Positions 1-8,176 of a stretch of DNA of 64,000 nt are shown piece by piece. The notes below the pieces were generated by a model, which had not been told where the DNA came from, did no database searches, and saw only the letters and a list, made by a program, of their open reading frames with translations. The translations under genes and the position numbers were made by a program. The first letter of the stretch is position 1; every line of letters starts with the position of its first letter. This stretch comes from Bacteroidota bacterium (GTDB lineage Bacteria > Bacteroidota > Bacteroidia > Sphingobacteriales > Sphingobacteriaceae), in contig JABDAU010000001.1 in the NCBI GenBank assembly GCA_013289045.1, positions 60,155 through 124,154 of the forward strand. The letters run 5' to 3'.

Positions 1-1332
1 AACCTGTAAATACCTGAACCCGTAATAGGTGAATTGCGGATGCCAGGTTTCGGGACGGCCGCCCTTTAAAATGTAATTATAATAATGTGGCTTACCTGAG
101 CCGTTTTGATTAGCAGTGCCGTCGGGATGAAGTATTTCTGCAGGAGTAATGCGTACGGTATCGCCTTTTTTGCCCTGAACGGTGATTTCAGGTATACCTG
201 AAGCATTCTGACCCAGATCGTAAACCCATTCCGCCGGCGAGATTTGCTTTTTGCTTACGGGTGTAAATTCCTGCATCACTTTCAAGGGATCGGCGGCCTG
301 TGCATCCAATTGCGGCGGGCCTTTTACGATCACTGCATTTTGCCATTGTGCATCGTTAAAGTTATTGGTGTTCCATCCCGGCTGCTCCAGGTTGGCATTG
401 TAATCTTCGCCCCCGTAAATGCTGGTAAATATTACCGGGCCGGGTGCAGTTTTCCAGCTTTCGTCGCTTACGAGGCCGCCTGTTGTGCCGTCGGTATATT
501 CAATTAACAGGCGGCAGATCATTTTTGGATAGCCGTAAGCGCCGGTCATTTTGCGGTAGCGTTTATCGCGGGGGATAAAGTAAAAGCCATTGCCCAGCAT
601 TACGCCGATGGTATTTTGGCCTTGCTGAAGTTTTGGGGTGATATCAAACGGCACATACAATGCTTGTTTATCATATTGCACCCATCCCGGGTCGAGGAAG
701 TGATCGCCGACCTTTGCTCCGTTCAGGCTCATATCGAAATGACCCAGACCGCAGATGTAAAGTGTGGCTTTTTTAACTTTTTTGCTGATCGTAAATGTTT
801 TGCGCAGCAATGGCAGCACATCGTTTACCGGCGGCAAGCCTTTCGGCCCGCGGTTACCGGGGAATGGCACCATGCGCATGCTATCGGGCATTTGCGCGTA
901 GGCTATCCATTTAGCGCCCTGCCAGTTGGTAGAGTTTAACAGGCCCATTTGCCATTGCGCTGCACTGCTCCATTGCGAAACGCGGGTATGGTTATCCCAA
1001 ACCATCACTTTCCAGTAATAAGTTTTGGCAGATTCGAGCGGTTTGCCTTTGTAGGTGATTTGAATGGAGGCGGAAGAAGTGATCTTTTTTGAATCCCAGA
1101 GATTGCCACTGTTCTTATCCAGATCAGACTGATTATCTGCAACCAGGATGTGATACGAAGTTTGCATTACATCATGCCCATTCGCCTTTAGCTTCCAACT
1201 TAATTTTGGCGATGCAGCTTCAACTCCTGCCGGGTTGCTGGCGTATTCGCATTGCAGATCAGTAACCTGCAAACTCTGTGCAAACAGCTGCACCGGTAAA
1301 ATCAACAACAAGCAGGCGAATATCTTTTTCAT
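1..1332 (-). CDS. Alpha-L-rhamnosidase, GH78 family (C-terminal part beyond window)
   Basis: The reading frame is open from the ATG at 1332 to the left edge, giving 444 residues of an incomplete protein. It begins with a signal peptide (MKKIFACLLLILPVQLFAQ), so it should be exported. A fibronectin-like region follows (about residues 25-120, with ASPKLSWKL and YYWKVMVWD), then the GH78 N-terminal beta-sandwich (FTISKKVKKATLYICGLGHFDMSLNG, GWVQYDKQALYVPFDIT) and a second sandwich ending in HPQFTYYGFRYLQV, the usual junction before the catalytic (alpha/alpha)6 barrel. The catalytic acids lie outside the window. GH78 enzymes release terminal L-rhamnose, e.g. from rhamnogalacturonans, which fits the rhamnose genes at 34-41 kb. 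It follows the GH2 gene by 15 bp in the same direction, so one transcript is likely. Family is well supported; substrate is inference. Confidence 0.9.
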   Translation of the reverse strand, partial: MKKIFACLLLILPVQLFAQSLQVTDLQCEYASNPAGVEAASPKLSWKLKANGHDVMQTSYHILVADNQSDLDKNSGNLWDSKKITSSASIQITYKGKPLESAKTYYWKVMVWDNHTRVSQWSSAAQWQMGLLNSTNWQGAKWIAYAQMPDSMRMVPFPGNRGPKGLPPVNDVLPLLRKTFTISKKVKKATLYICGLGHFDMSLNGAKVGDHFLDPGWVQYDKQALYVPFDITPKLQQGQNTIGVMLGNGFYFIPRDKRYRKMTGAYGYPKMICRLLIEYTDGTTGGLVSDESWKTAPGPVIFTSIYGGEDYNANLEQPGWNTNNFNDAQWQNAVIVKGPPQLDAQAADPLKVMQEFTPVSKKQISPAEWVYDLGQNASGIPEITVQGKKGDTVRITPAEILHPDGTANQNGSGKPHYYNYILKGGRPETWHPQFTYYGFRYLQV

Positions 1333-1347
1333 CGATTTTTAATTCAT

Positions 1348-4300
1348 TTATTGCATTTCAAACCCGGTTAATATCAATCCATTAGCATCCGTTGCCGTCA
1401 AGATCAATTTATAATTCCCGGCGTTGATGTTGCCATTGGTTGTAATGTTTATGGTGCCCGATTTCCCTTTCAGCACAGGTTTAAAGCTTAATGTTTCCGT
1501 TTTAAGGATCACACCATTCGGATCTTGTAACTGGAGTTTGGCAGAAAGCGTTTTTTCGCTGCTATTTAAATATTTGAACCGGAAAGTGTAGGTATCCGCT
1601 ACACCGGGAGCAGCCGTAAAACTAGCAACGCCACCTGTATTTGCTGTAAAACGAACTACTTTTTTATTGCCTACCGTATCCAGCGCAACACCATTACCCT
1701 GCAAAATAGCATTGGCAACACCATAGTTCACACTTCGTTTCAGATCGGTTGCAGGCTCAAGCGTAGTGACCGGCAAAACTGCCACGATGTAACCATTGCC
1801 ATTTGCCGATGCGCCCATATTAACGGTTTGATTTGCTGTAAAACGTTTTTTGTATAACGGCAACAGCGTACCACTGTTTTCGTTGGTTTGTATGGTTAAC
1901 CCGGTCGGCTGATATTCTTTTAACCAGGCAGGGCGATCTGCTTCTTTAGCATTAATCCCTATAAACACATCAGCAGCAACGGGAACTACAAAACTGCCGC
2001 CTTCATCTTGTGCAGACAAATGATGGGGCGGCTTTATCCAATCAGCCCCATATAAAACAGGCGGCAGATCATTGAACAGCACATCAGCATCGGTATAAGC
2101 TTTTTGCCCGATATCCATCCATGATTCTATTTTCCAATTGTTGCCTGTAGTTCTTAAATCTTTTATCGAATTCTCCGAAGGCTGCGCAGCAACGGCTTTT
2201 TTATCAGTTGTGCTGATCGCGATGGCTGAAATGATTGCCTCACCTGCTGCTACGTGCGGGAATGAGATTTCCAGCTGACCACCAGTGACGTGTACGTTTA
2301 TAGTTTTTTTCAATGCATTATCAGTGCCTGCTTCTTTCCAGATATCAAGGTCTTTTATCGCTGTTTTGCCATTCACCGCCACATCAAACAGGCGCCAGCC
2401 TGTGCAATCCATGCCGCCGCCAATACCATACCATGGTTCGGTAAAGTATAGCTCTACTTTGTAATCGCCGTCCGGTACCGGGAATTGATATTTCAGCTTA
2501 TTTGTACCGAAACGATAGGTTTGAAATAGTTGCTGGTCGTCGGTTGATCTGATCTCATCGAAACTGCGCTGCTGGCTGGCGAAAAAAGCCGGCATACCGG
2601 GGAAATCATCCGTCCATGATAATGAACCCCAGGTTTTTCCGCTTGTTTTATGTACATCTGCCATCCATAAGTGCCCTTGCTTATCGGTATAATCCGAACC
2701 GCCGCAATTCACCCGGTATAAGTAATTATAGCCTGCGATAGGTTTCAGTAGCGCTTCATTTTTGATGATCATAGGAGGCCGCGGTGCAGCCGGTAAATTG
2801 TTAAGCACAATATAATCCTGCGCTACAATTTTGCCGTTTACATAACCTTTGGCGTATAATATATTGGTTTTAACATCCACATTATCCCATTGAAAATGTG
2901 TGCCTACACCTTTCCTTGTTTTTATGGTGCCAAACGGATCCAATTCCACCGAATCGCAATTGGAATAAACGGTGATGCTGTCTTTTTTGCCCGCTTTTAA
3001 CCACCGGTTTGGCCAGGTATGCGACACGATGTACACCATCGGCTCTTTTATCTTATCAGCATAATTGGCGCGGTACATATAAAAGGCATCCGTTGGTTGT
3101 CCCCAAACGGTGAAAAGTCCCTTATAATTTACCGGACCAACACGGTCGAGCTCACGCTGCCCCTCGCCGCCCTGCGTACGACCGGGATTTTCGTGCGAAT
3201 ACAGCAGCCATGCAAATTGCCCGGCAACGCTGTTCTTTACCGAATCCGCCAAATGCACTTTTTCTTCCAGCAACTGCGTCATCCGGTCTTCGCTTAAAAT
3301 GCTGGTTTGCAGGAACGAGCCGCTGGTATGCAAGTCGAGACTGCGCCAGCCGCCATACTCACCAACCAATAATTCCTTTTGCAGGTCGCCGCCATATTTC
3401 AGCGGGTCGCCGCCATAGGTACCCGACCAGTTTTGCGGCACGTCCCAATCCGTACCTCTGCCACCATTGCAGGTAGTGATCTTACGTTGCGATGAAGCAG
3501 TCGGGTCGAGACTGCGGATGATGTCCGAGCATTCCTTGGCAAAATCTTCCGGCAGGCGGCTTTCGTTTTGCAATCCCCACAGGATAACTGACGGACTGTT
3601 GCGGCGCTCTTTGATCCAATCCCTCAATAAAGCTTTAAAATTCTCCCTGAATTGCGGCGTATCATACCAGATGTGCGCCGTATACTGCGGCCACCAAAGT
3701 ATGCCGAGCTGATCCCAATATTTTTGATATTCGAGATTATGCGGCTGGTGCGCATCGCGGAAAGCATTGAAACCTGCAGCGCGTAATTGCATTACCCTCG
3801 CCCTGATCTCTGCATTGCTAAAGGCCTGGCTGTTGCCCATTAAATGCTCATATTCGGCTATGCCATTGATGAAAACCGGTTTACCGTTCAAGTAAAAACG
3901 GCCATCTCCATTATTTCTGCCTATCGGCCAGCTGATCCAGCGGATACCGTAAGGTGTTTTTGTTTTATCAACTATTTTTCCGTTGATGATGACTTGTGTT
4001 GAAACAGTGTACAAGTACGGATCGGTTAACGACCATAAATGCACATGGCTTATGTTTGAAATCTCCTGCTTGGCCACAATCTCAGCATTCGCACCTAAAT
4101 TAGCTTGTGATTTTGTTTGCGCGACTACTTTTCCTTTTGCATCGAACAGTTCGTTTACTATCGTTACCGAGCATGGCTTGCTATCATTATTCTTTACTTC
4201 CGTTTCGAGGTTCAGCGTCGCCGATCTTTCGGAAACCGTGGTATCATTCCAGATATGAACGCCAAAAGGTTGTATCCTCACGGGATTGGTAACGATCAGA

Positions 4301-4899
4301 TGTACAGGTCTGAAAATCCCCATCGGCTGCGAGCCTTCTGAAAAACCGGGATCGTCCGAGCAGCCGCCGCAAACCCAGGGCAGATCCTTGATAAATGCAG
4401 GATGATCGGCGCGTACGCAAAGCAAATTTGCACCTGTTTTGATGGCTTTTGTAGCGTCGATGGTAAAAGTGGTTCGACCGCCAACATGGTAGCCGATCTT
4501 TACGCCATTGAGCCAGACCGTGGCATATGAACCTACGCCTTCGAAGTATAAGAAATATCTTTTTGTTGTGCTTTTTTGAGCGATGTTGAATGACCTGCGA
4601 TACCAGGCATAACCGTGCAGGTTGCCATGTTTAAGGCGGCGGTAACCGTAGTAGTTGTCCCAGTTATGTGGAACGTCAACTTGCAGCCAGCTTTTATCGT
4701 TGAAGGTGAGTTTTTCGAAGCCAGTGTATGCGGCGCTGTCTTTTTCGTCTTTAATCGTTAGCCAGTTGCTGTTGAGTGATATTTCCTGGCGGATGGTTTG
4801 AGCGGAGGTGGGTTGATGGATTCCTAACACTATTGCAAGTGCAAAAATACCCGATAAGAGGAAACGTTTAAGTAATGTAAATACAGTTTCATATATCAA
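1348..4899 (-). CDS. Glycoside hydrolase family 2 protein with malectin-like domain
   Basis: A very long secreted GH2 enzyme. Counting from a TTG at 5196 the open frame has 1282 codons, but its first ~100 codons are intergenic repeat DNA. The signal peptide (LLKRFLLSGIFALAIVLG...TSAQ) starts near codon 107, so I place the start at the in-frame TTG at 4899 (about 1183 aa). In 1282-residue numbering: sugar-binding jelly roll about 140-300, Ig-like domain about 300-410, TIM barrel about 420-700 with acid/base Glu545 in WGLQNES and probable nucleophile Glu613 in LVGEYGG, then a malectin-type domain about 810-950 and C-terminal beta domains. GH2 covers beta-galactosidases, beta-glucuronidases and others; substrate cannot be told here. 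No good ATG exists in frame near the signal peptide: an ATG at about 4892 is in the +1 frame, so a lost or shifted start is possible. Confidence 0.82.
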   Translation of the reverse strand: MIYETVFTLLKRFLLSGIFALAIVLGIHQPTSAQTIRQEISLNSNWLTIKDEKDSAAYTGFEKLTFNDKSWLQVDVPHNWDNYYGYRRLKHGNLHGYAWYRRSFNIAQKSTTKRYFLYFEGVGSYATVWLNGVKIGYHVGGRTTFTIDATKAIKTGANLLCVRADHPAFIKDLPWVCGGCSDDPGFSEGSQPMGIFRPVHLIVTNPVRIQPFGVHIWNDTTVSERSATLNLETEVKNNDSKPCSVTIVNELFDAKGKVVAQTKSQANLGANAEIVAKQEISNISHVHLWSLTDPYLYTVSTQVIINGKIVDKTKTPYGIRWISWPIGRNNGDGRFYLNGKPVFINGIAEYEHLMGNSQAFSNAEIRARVMQLRAAGFNAFRDAHQPHNLEYQKYWDQLGILWWPQYTAHIWYDTPQFRENFKALLRDWIKERRNSPSVILWGLQNESRLPEDFAKECSDIIRSLDPTASSQRKITTCNGGRGTDWDVPQNWSGTYGGDPLKYGGDLQKELLVGEYGGWRSLDLHTSGSFLQTSILSEDRMTQLLEEKVHLADSVKNSVAGQFAWLLYSHENPGRTQGGEGQRELDRVGPVNYKGLFTVWGQPTDAFYMYRANYADKIKEPMVYIVSHTWPNRWLKAGKKDSITVYSNCDSVELDPFGTIKTRKGVGTHFQWDNVDVKTNILYAKGYVNGKIVAQDYIVLNNLPAAPRPPMIIKNEALLKPIAGYNYLYRVNCGGSDYTDKQGHLWMADVHKTSGKTWGSLSWTDDFPGMPAFFASQQRSFDEIRSTDDQQLFQTYRFGTNKLKYQFPVPDGDYKVELYFTEPWYGIGGGMDCTGWRLFDVAVNGKTAIKDLDIWKEAGTDNALKKTINVHVTGGQLEISFPHVAAGEAIISAIAISTTDKKAVAAQPSENSIKDLRTTGNNWKIESWMDIGQKAYTDADVLFNDLPPVLYGADWIKPPHHLSAQDEGGSFVVPVAADVFIGINAKEADRPAWLKEYQPTGLTIQTNENSGTLLPLYKKRFTANQTVNMGASANGNGYIVAVLPVTTLEPATDLKRSVNYGVANAILQGNGVALDTVGNKKVVRFTANTGGVASFTAAPGVADTYTFRFKYLNSSEKTLSAKLQLQDPNGVILKTETLSFKPVLKGKSGTINITTNGNINAGNYKLILTATDANGLILTGFEMQ

Positions 4900-4910
4900 A
4901 TTCGCATTTT

Positions 4911-5046
4911 GATCCCCTCTCGAGAGGGGGTGTGCAAGCCTTGAGCGCAAACGCGGGGGTGTGTTTATAAGCCAGGCAAATGATCGCTTTATCAAACACA
5001 CCCCTGCTGCCACACTTCCCTGCGCACCCCCTCTCGAGAGGGGATC
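4911..5046. repeat. Large imperfect inverted repeat (MITE-like intergenic element)
   Basis: Two ~56-bp arms (4911-4967 and 4991-5046) face each other around a short spacer. Each arm carries at its outer end the perfect palindrome CCCCTCTCGAGAGGGG (4914-4929 and 5028-5043) followed inward by GGTGTG/GGTGCG and, at the inner end, GGGGTGTGTTT. The central parts of the arms have diverged. The element lies between the GH2 gene and the upstream hydrolase gene, immediately before the GH2 signal peptide. The symmetry is seen directly; that it is a mobile or structured repeat is inference. Confidence 0.8.
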
Positions 5047-5113
5047 AAAAAAAAATGCCGCATATCGCACAAAACCCATCTTTTGAGAATCCGGGCATAA
5101 ACCCCTCCCTTCC

Positions 5114-5129
5114 CCCTCCCAAGGGAGGG
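5114..5129. repeat. Short palindrome CCCTCCC-AA-GGGAGGG
   Basis: A perfect 7-bp inverted repeat with a 2-bp centre, embedded in C-rich DNA beginning near 5102. It lies in the same intergenic stretch (4900-5192) as the larger inverted repeat and resembles the C-rich/G-rich palindromes found as intergenic repeats in Sphingobacteriaceae. On the minus strand it is downstream of the stop codon of the hydrolase gene, so it could form a transcript hairpin. No T-run follows that would make a classical terminator. Confidence 0.55.
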
Positions 5130-5192
5130 AATCGCACTGGCCGGCGCTTCTTTTCAATCTTTCAAATAATCTTGCTTCGCCTTCCATCGCCA

Positions 5193-7961
5193 TCAATTAA
5201 AAAGCCAGCGCATATCCCTGATGTTGCCTTCGTTGCTTAAACCGGCATCATAAACCGGAACACGGGCATCGTCATCAACAAAACCTAAAATTAAACAAGC
5301 GCCTTTGCCTAATGTAAGCGTATTGCTGCCGGGTTTAAATGAAAACGTGTGCACGTTAACCGGCGGCAATCCGTCAACCTGTATGGCATTGGCGATCTTC
5401 ACATCGGCCTGGCCATAGTCGTTGGCGCTGGCATCGTTCTCGAGCTGCGGTTCTTGTAAATATTGAGGCTGTTTACTGACGAAATATCCCACCAAAACTT
5501 TTACAGGTTTTGTGTTGGTGAAGCTGATGGTTGTGCCATCCTTTTCCTGCGACGATTTGCTGAGTTTAATTCCCTGCAAACCATCAAGTTCGGGGGCGAC
5601 TTTTTTGATCGCGCCTGCCGAGTCGGTGTACACATTGTTATTGGCAGCGAGTTTATAAAGTTGCTGTCCGCTTATTTGTACCGCTGCATCAGTAAGATGG
5701 ATCTTTTCAGCCTGTTTGGCTACTGCCTGCGGCGATTTCAGCGAATCGATATTCTTCTTGAAATTTGTTACCTCGTTTTGATAGATATGCAGCAATTCGG
5801 CCCATGTTTTATTTTTGCCATCGTTGCCACCGACAGGAATCTTGCGCTGTTTGGTTTGCATGCTGTTGGCATACAGGTAGGTGTCTTTGGTCAGGTCGAC
5901 CAGCTTTTTATAGTAATCTAAACTGGTTTGCAGTTCGGGAACGGCTTTGTCCAGGTCGGCTATATTGTTCGAATATTTATAGCGCAGCACCAGCAACGCC
6001 GCATTTACTTTATGCGCATAGCAATTCGCCATCACGTTGTAACAATTCATATCATTACGGAGACGATCGAATTCTTCTTTATCTTTCGTGATATTGCCTT
6101 GTGCCTTATCAATGGATTGAACAGCCTTTTGGCCTTCTTCAATAATATCATCGATCACCTTTATTGGCGTTTCACCGATGTGCGGCTGATGGTTCCATTC
6201 CTTGGCGGCGTACTCGGTTATGGTTTCGCCTTCAGGCGCTTCGGAATTATACAGCAAAGCGATAGCGCCATATTTTTCAGGGTCGACCAATTGGTTCATC
6301 AGCATACCCAGCGTCATGGTTTGGCGGTTGCCATCGGTGATGCCGAAACGACGCAGGATCTTTGGCGATACTTCGCCTGATTGCTCATAAGCTTCCAGGA
6401 TATCTCTTCCCTGTTGCGGGGTACAGCCATATTTATTAGCCAATTCTTCCGACCAATATTTCACTTCATTTTCCCTGTCGCGGTGGCAATTCCAGGCATA
6501 GCGGGCCCATTCCTTGTACCAGATCCAGTCGCGATCCATTTCCAGCTCGCGGGGCTGTGTTTTATCGGCGGTATATGGCCAATCCCAATAGGAAGCCTGC
6601 GGATACAGGTGCAAACCGTTCGATTCATCAGCGGTGTGCATAGCCTGTACACATTTCTGTATAAAATCATCCGAGCCGTAGCGGAAAGGTTCGAGGTTGG
6701 CGAGGATGTGCACATTTTCAATTTCTACCGTGCCAATCTCGGCCAAGGTACGGTGCAACTGTGCCCAGGGGCCGCGCGGTGTGTAGGTGGTTAGCGCCTC
6801 GCCGTTGTATTTGGTCATGGTGTACAGGTTTTTATAAAGCGGCAGCGCATATTTCATATCCTCCGGCGCATTGGTATCATGCGAGCGCAGAATGATTGGC
6901 GGCTCATCCGTGCGGCCAAGCGCCTGCAAGCCATCCTTTACTCCGGGGATAATAGTTTTGGTGAACCAATCGATATCGTCCTGCCCTTCGCCTTCCATGG
7001 CTTCGCCCAACGTAAGCATCAGGCCGACATTTGGGTATTGCTTTACAAATTCGGCGATAGATTTGCGGGTGTAATCGGCAATAATGGGTACGATGTGGCG
7101 GTTACGGTCCTGCGTTTTGAGGTGATTATACTCGGCAAAAGGCTTGGATACGATAATATTGTAGAATCCCTGGATGATCCAGATGCCGCGTTTGTCGGCC
7201 TCGCGAGTAAGGAAATTGTACATTTCCACGTTCTTTTGATAAGTCTCTTCGCTAACTTCGAGCGCATAAGGATATTCCTTCACTTTTACCAGCGATGCAA
7301 ACGGGTGGCCATTCCACAGGTACAAAGAGTTATAACGATTTTCGGCAAGTGAATCGAGATATTTGATCCACAGCGCCTTATCATAAAACCATGGGAAATT
7401 TTCTGGTGTATAAGGATATTCATAGGTGCTGCGGCCGGGCAACAGTGCGGGTTTCTGCACGCCGATACAGGTGCCGCGCATCACCATTTCGGGTTGATCG
7501 GTTATGTTGATATTTGCGGGAAGCGAGTGCTTTTCTTTTAATTGATCAGCGAGTTCCAGGCAGCCATAAAGCGCCCCGGAATTGTCATAACCGGCTATGA
7601 TGATGCCACTTTGAGCTGAATTGATTGCAAAACCCTCCTTTCCGGGAGTTTTGCTGAGGTGAATATGATTTGCGGTGAGCTGCTTTTTTATGATAGGATC
7701 AGAAAGTAAACCAACCCAAATGTTGGCGCCTGTGGTTTTTCCTGGTGGATGAATGATCGTAGCCGCGTAGCCATTCATGTTTAATTCCTGCACAAGCTTT
7801 TCAGCGCCGTATTTGATCCGGGCATGGGCAGTGGAAGAAATGACGATGTTGATCTTGCCGGATGGTTTGATTTTAAAAGCCATACAGGTTTGAGAAACAA
7901 CAAAACAAAAACATAGCAGGAAGCTAAATTTTAGGAATACCGGTTTACACAGCACGTTCAT
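5193..7961 (-). CDS. Secreted glycoside hydrolase with GH20/GH67-type N-terminal domain, unassigned family
   Basis: A 922-residue protein starting at ATG 7961 with an N-terminal signal segment (FLKFSFLLCFCFVVSQTCMA). Residues about 35-155 resemble the N-terminal domain shared by GH20, GH67, GH84 and GH115 enzymes, with the characteristic IIAGYDNSGALYGCLELADQL. A TIM-barrel-like region (about 160-560) follows, with MRGTCIGVQ, LAENRYNSLYLWNGHP, LTLGEAMEGEGQ, ANLEPFRYGSDDF and LHLYPQASYWDWPY; the Glu residues in GEAMEGE are candidate catalytic acids. The C-terminus is helical then beta-rich. I do not recognise an exact CAZy family; an exo-acting uronidase-like role on pectin side chains is a guess from the fold and neighbours. 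The gene is 231 bp downstream of the MGH1-like gene, same strand. Its TGA stop overlaps an ATG (TGATG) that opens the spurious N-terminal extension of the GH2 frame. Confidence 0.7.
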   Translation of the reverse strand: MNVLCKPVFLKFSFLLCFCFVVSQTCMAFKIKPSGKINIVISSTAHARIKYGAEKLVQELNMNGYAATIIHPPGKTTGANIWVGLLSDPIIKKQLTANHIHLSKTPGKEGFAINSAQSGIIIAGYDNSGALYGCLELADQLKEKHSLPANINITDQPEMVMRGTCIGVQKPALLPGRSTYEYPYTPENFPWFYDKALWIKYLDSLAENRYNSLYLWNGHPFASLVKVKEYPYALEVSEETYQKNVEMYNFLTREADKRGIWIIQGFYNIIVSKPFAEYNHLKTQDRNRHIVPIIADYTRKSIAEFVKQYPNVGLMLTLGEAMEGEGQDDIDWFTKTIIPGVKDGLQALGRTDEPPIILRSHDTNAPEDMKYALPLYKNLYTMTKYNGEALTTYTPRGPWAQLHRTLAEIGTVEIENVHILANLEPFRYGSDDFIQKCVQAMHTADESNGLHLYPQASYWDWPYTADKTQPRELEMDRDWIWYKEWARYAWNCHRDRENEVKYWSEELANKYGCTPQQGRDILEAYEQSGEVSPKILRRFGITDGNRQTMTLGMLMNQLVDPEKYGAIALLYNSEAPEGETITEYAAKEWNHQPHIGETPIKVIDDIIEEGQKAVQSIDKAQGNITKDKEEFDRLRNDMNCYNVMANCYAHKVNAALLVLRYKYSNNIADLDKAVPELQTSLDYYKKLVDLTKDTYLYANSMQTKQRKIPVGGNDGKNKTWAELLHIYQNEVTNFKKNIDSLKSPQAVAKQAEKIHLTDAAVQISGQQLYKLAANNNVYTDSAGAIKKVAPELDGLQGIKLSKSSQEKDGTTISFTNTKPVKVLVGYFVSKQPQYLQEPQLENDASANDYGQADVKIANAIQVDGLPPVNVHTFSFKPGSNTLTLGKGACLILGFVDDDARVPVYDAGLSNEGNIRDMRWLFN

Positions 7962-8106
7962 GAAAAGATTTGCAAGTATTGATTATCGCTTATAATTGAA
8001 CTTAGGCTTACTGATTACAGTAACAACCAAATCTATCTTTACCTTATGGATAAATCCTGCCAATATTTTTCAATTGATTGTACGATGTTATCTTTAAAGC
8101 AGCGCT

Positions 8107-8174
8107 GCTACACAACGCTACATAATGCTACGCTTTACACATGCAGATGCTACGGAAATGCTACACTTTGCTAC
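8107..8174. repeat. Helically phased GCTAC direct repeats
   Basis: The pentamer GCTAC begins at 8107, 8117, 8127, 8149, 8160 and 8170, with a degenerate unit filling the gap near 8137. Spacing is 10-11 bp, about one DNA turn, so all copies would face the same side of the helix. The array lies in the gap between the MGH1-like gene (ends 8177) and the start of the 922-aa hydrolase gene (7961), both on the minus strand, 145-213 bp upstream of the latter's ATG. It could be a cooperative protein-binding site or decayed tandem-repeat DNA. Confidence 0.55.
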
Positions 8175-8176
8175 AC

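Noticed and set aside
4900..5196. Long N-terminal extension of the GH2 protein
   Set aside because: It translates palindromic repeat DNA, is low in structure and would place the signal peptide more than 100 residues inside the protein.
8107..8174. CRISPR array
   Set aside because: The repeated unit is only five bases with 5-6 bp spacing and there are no cas genes.
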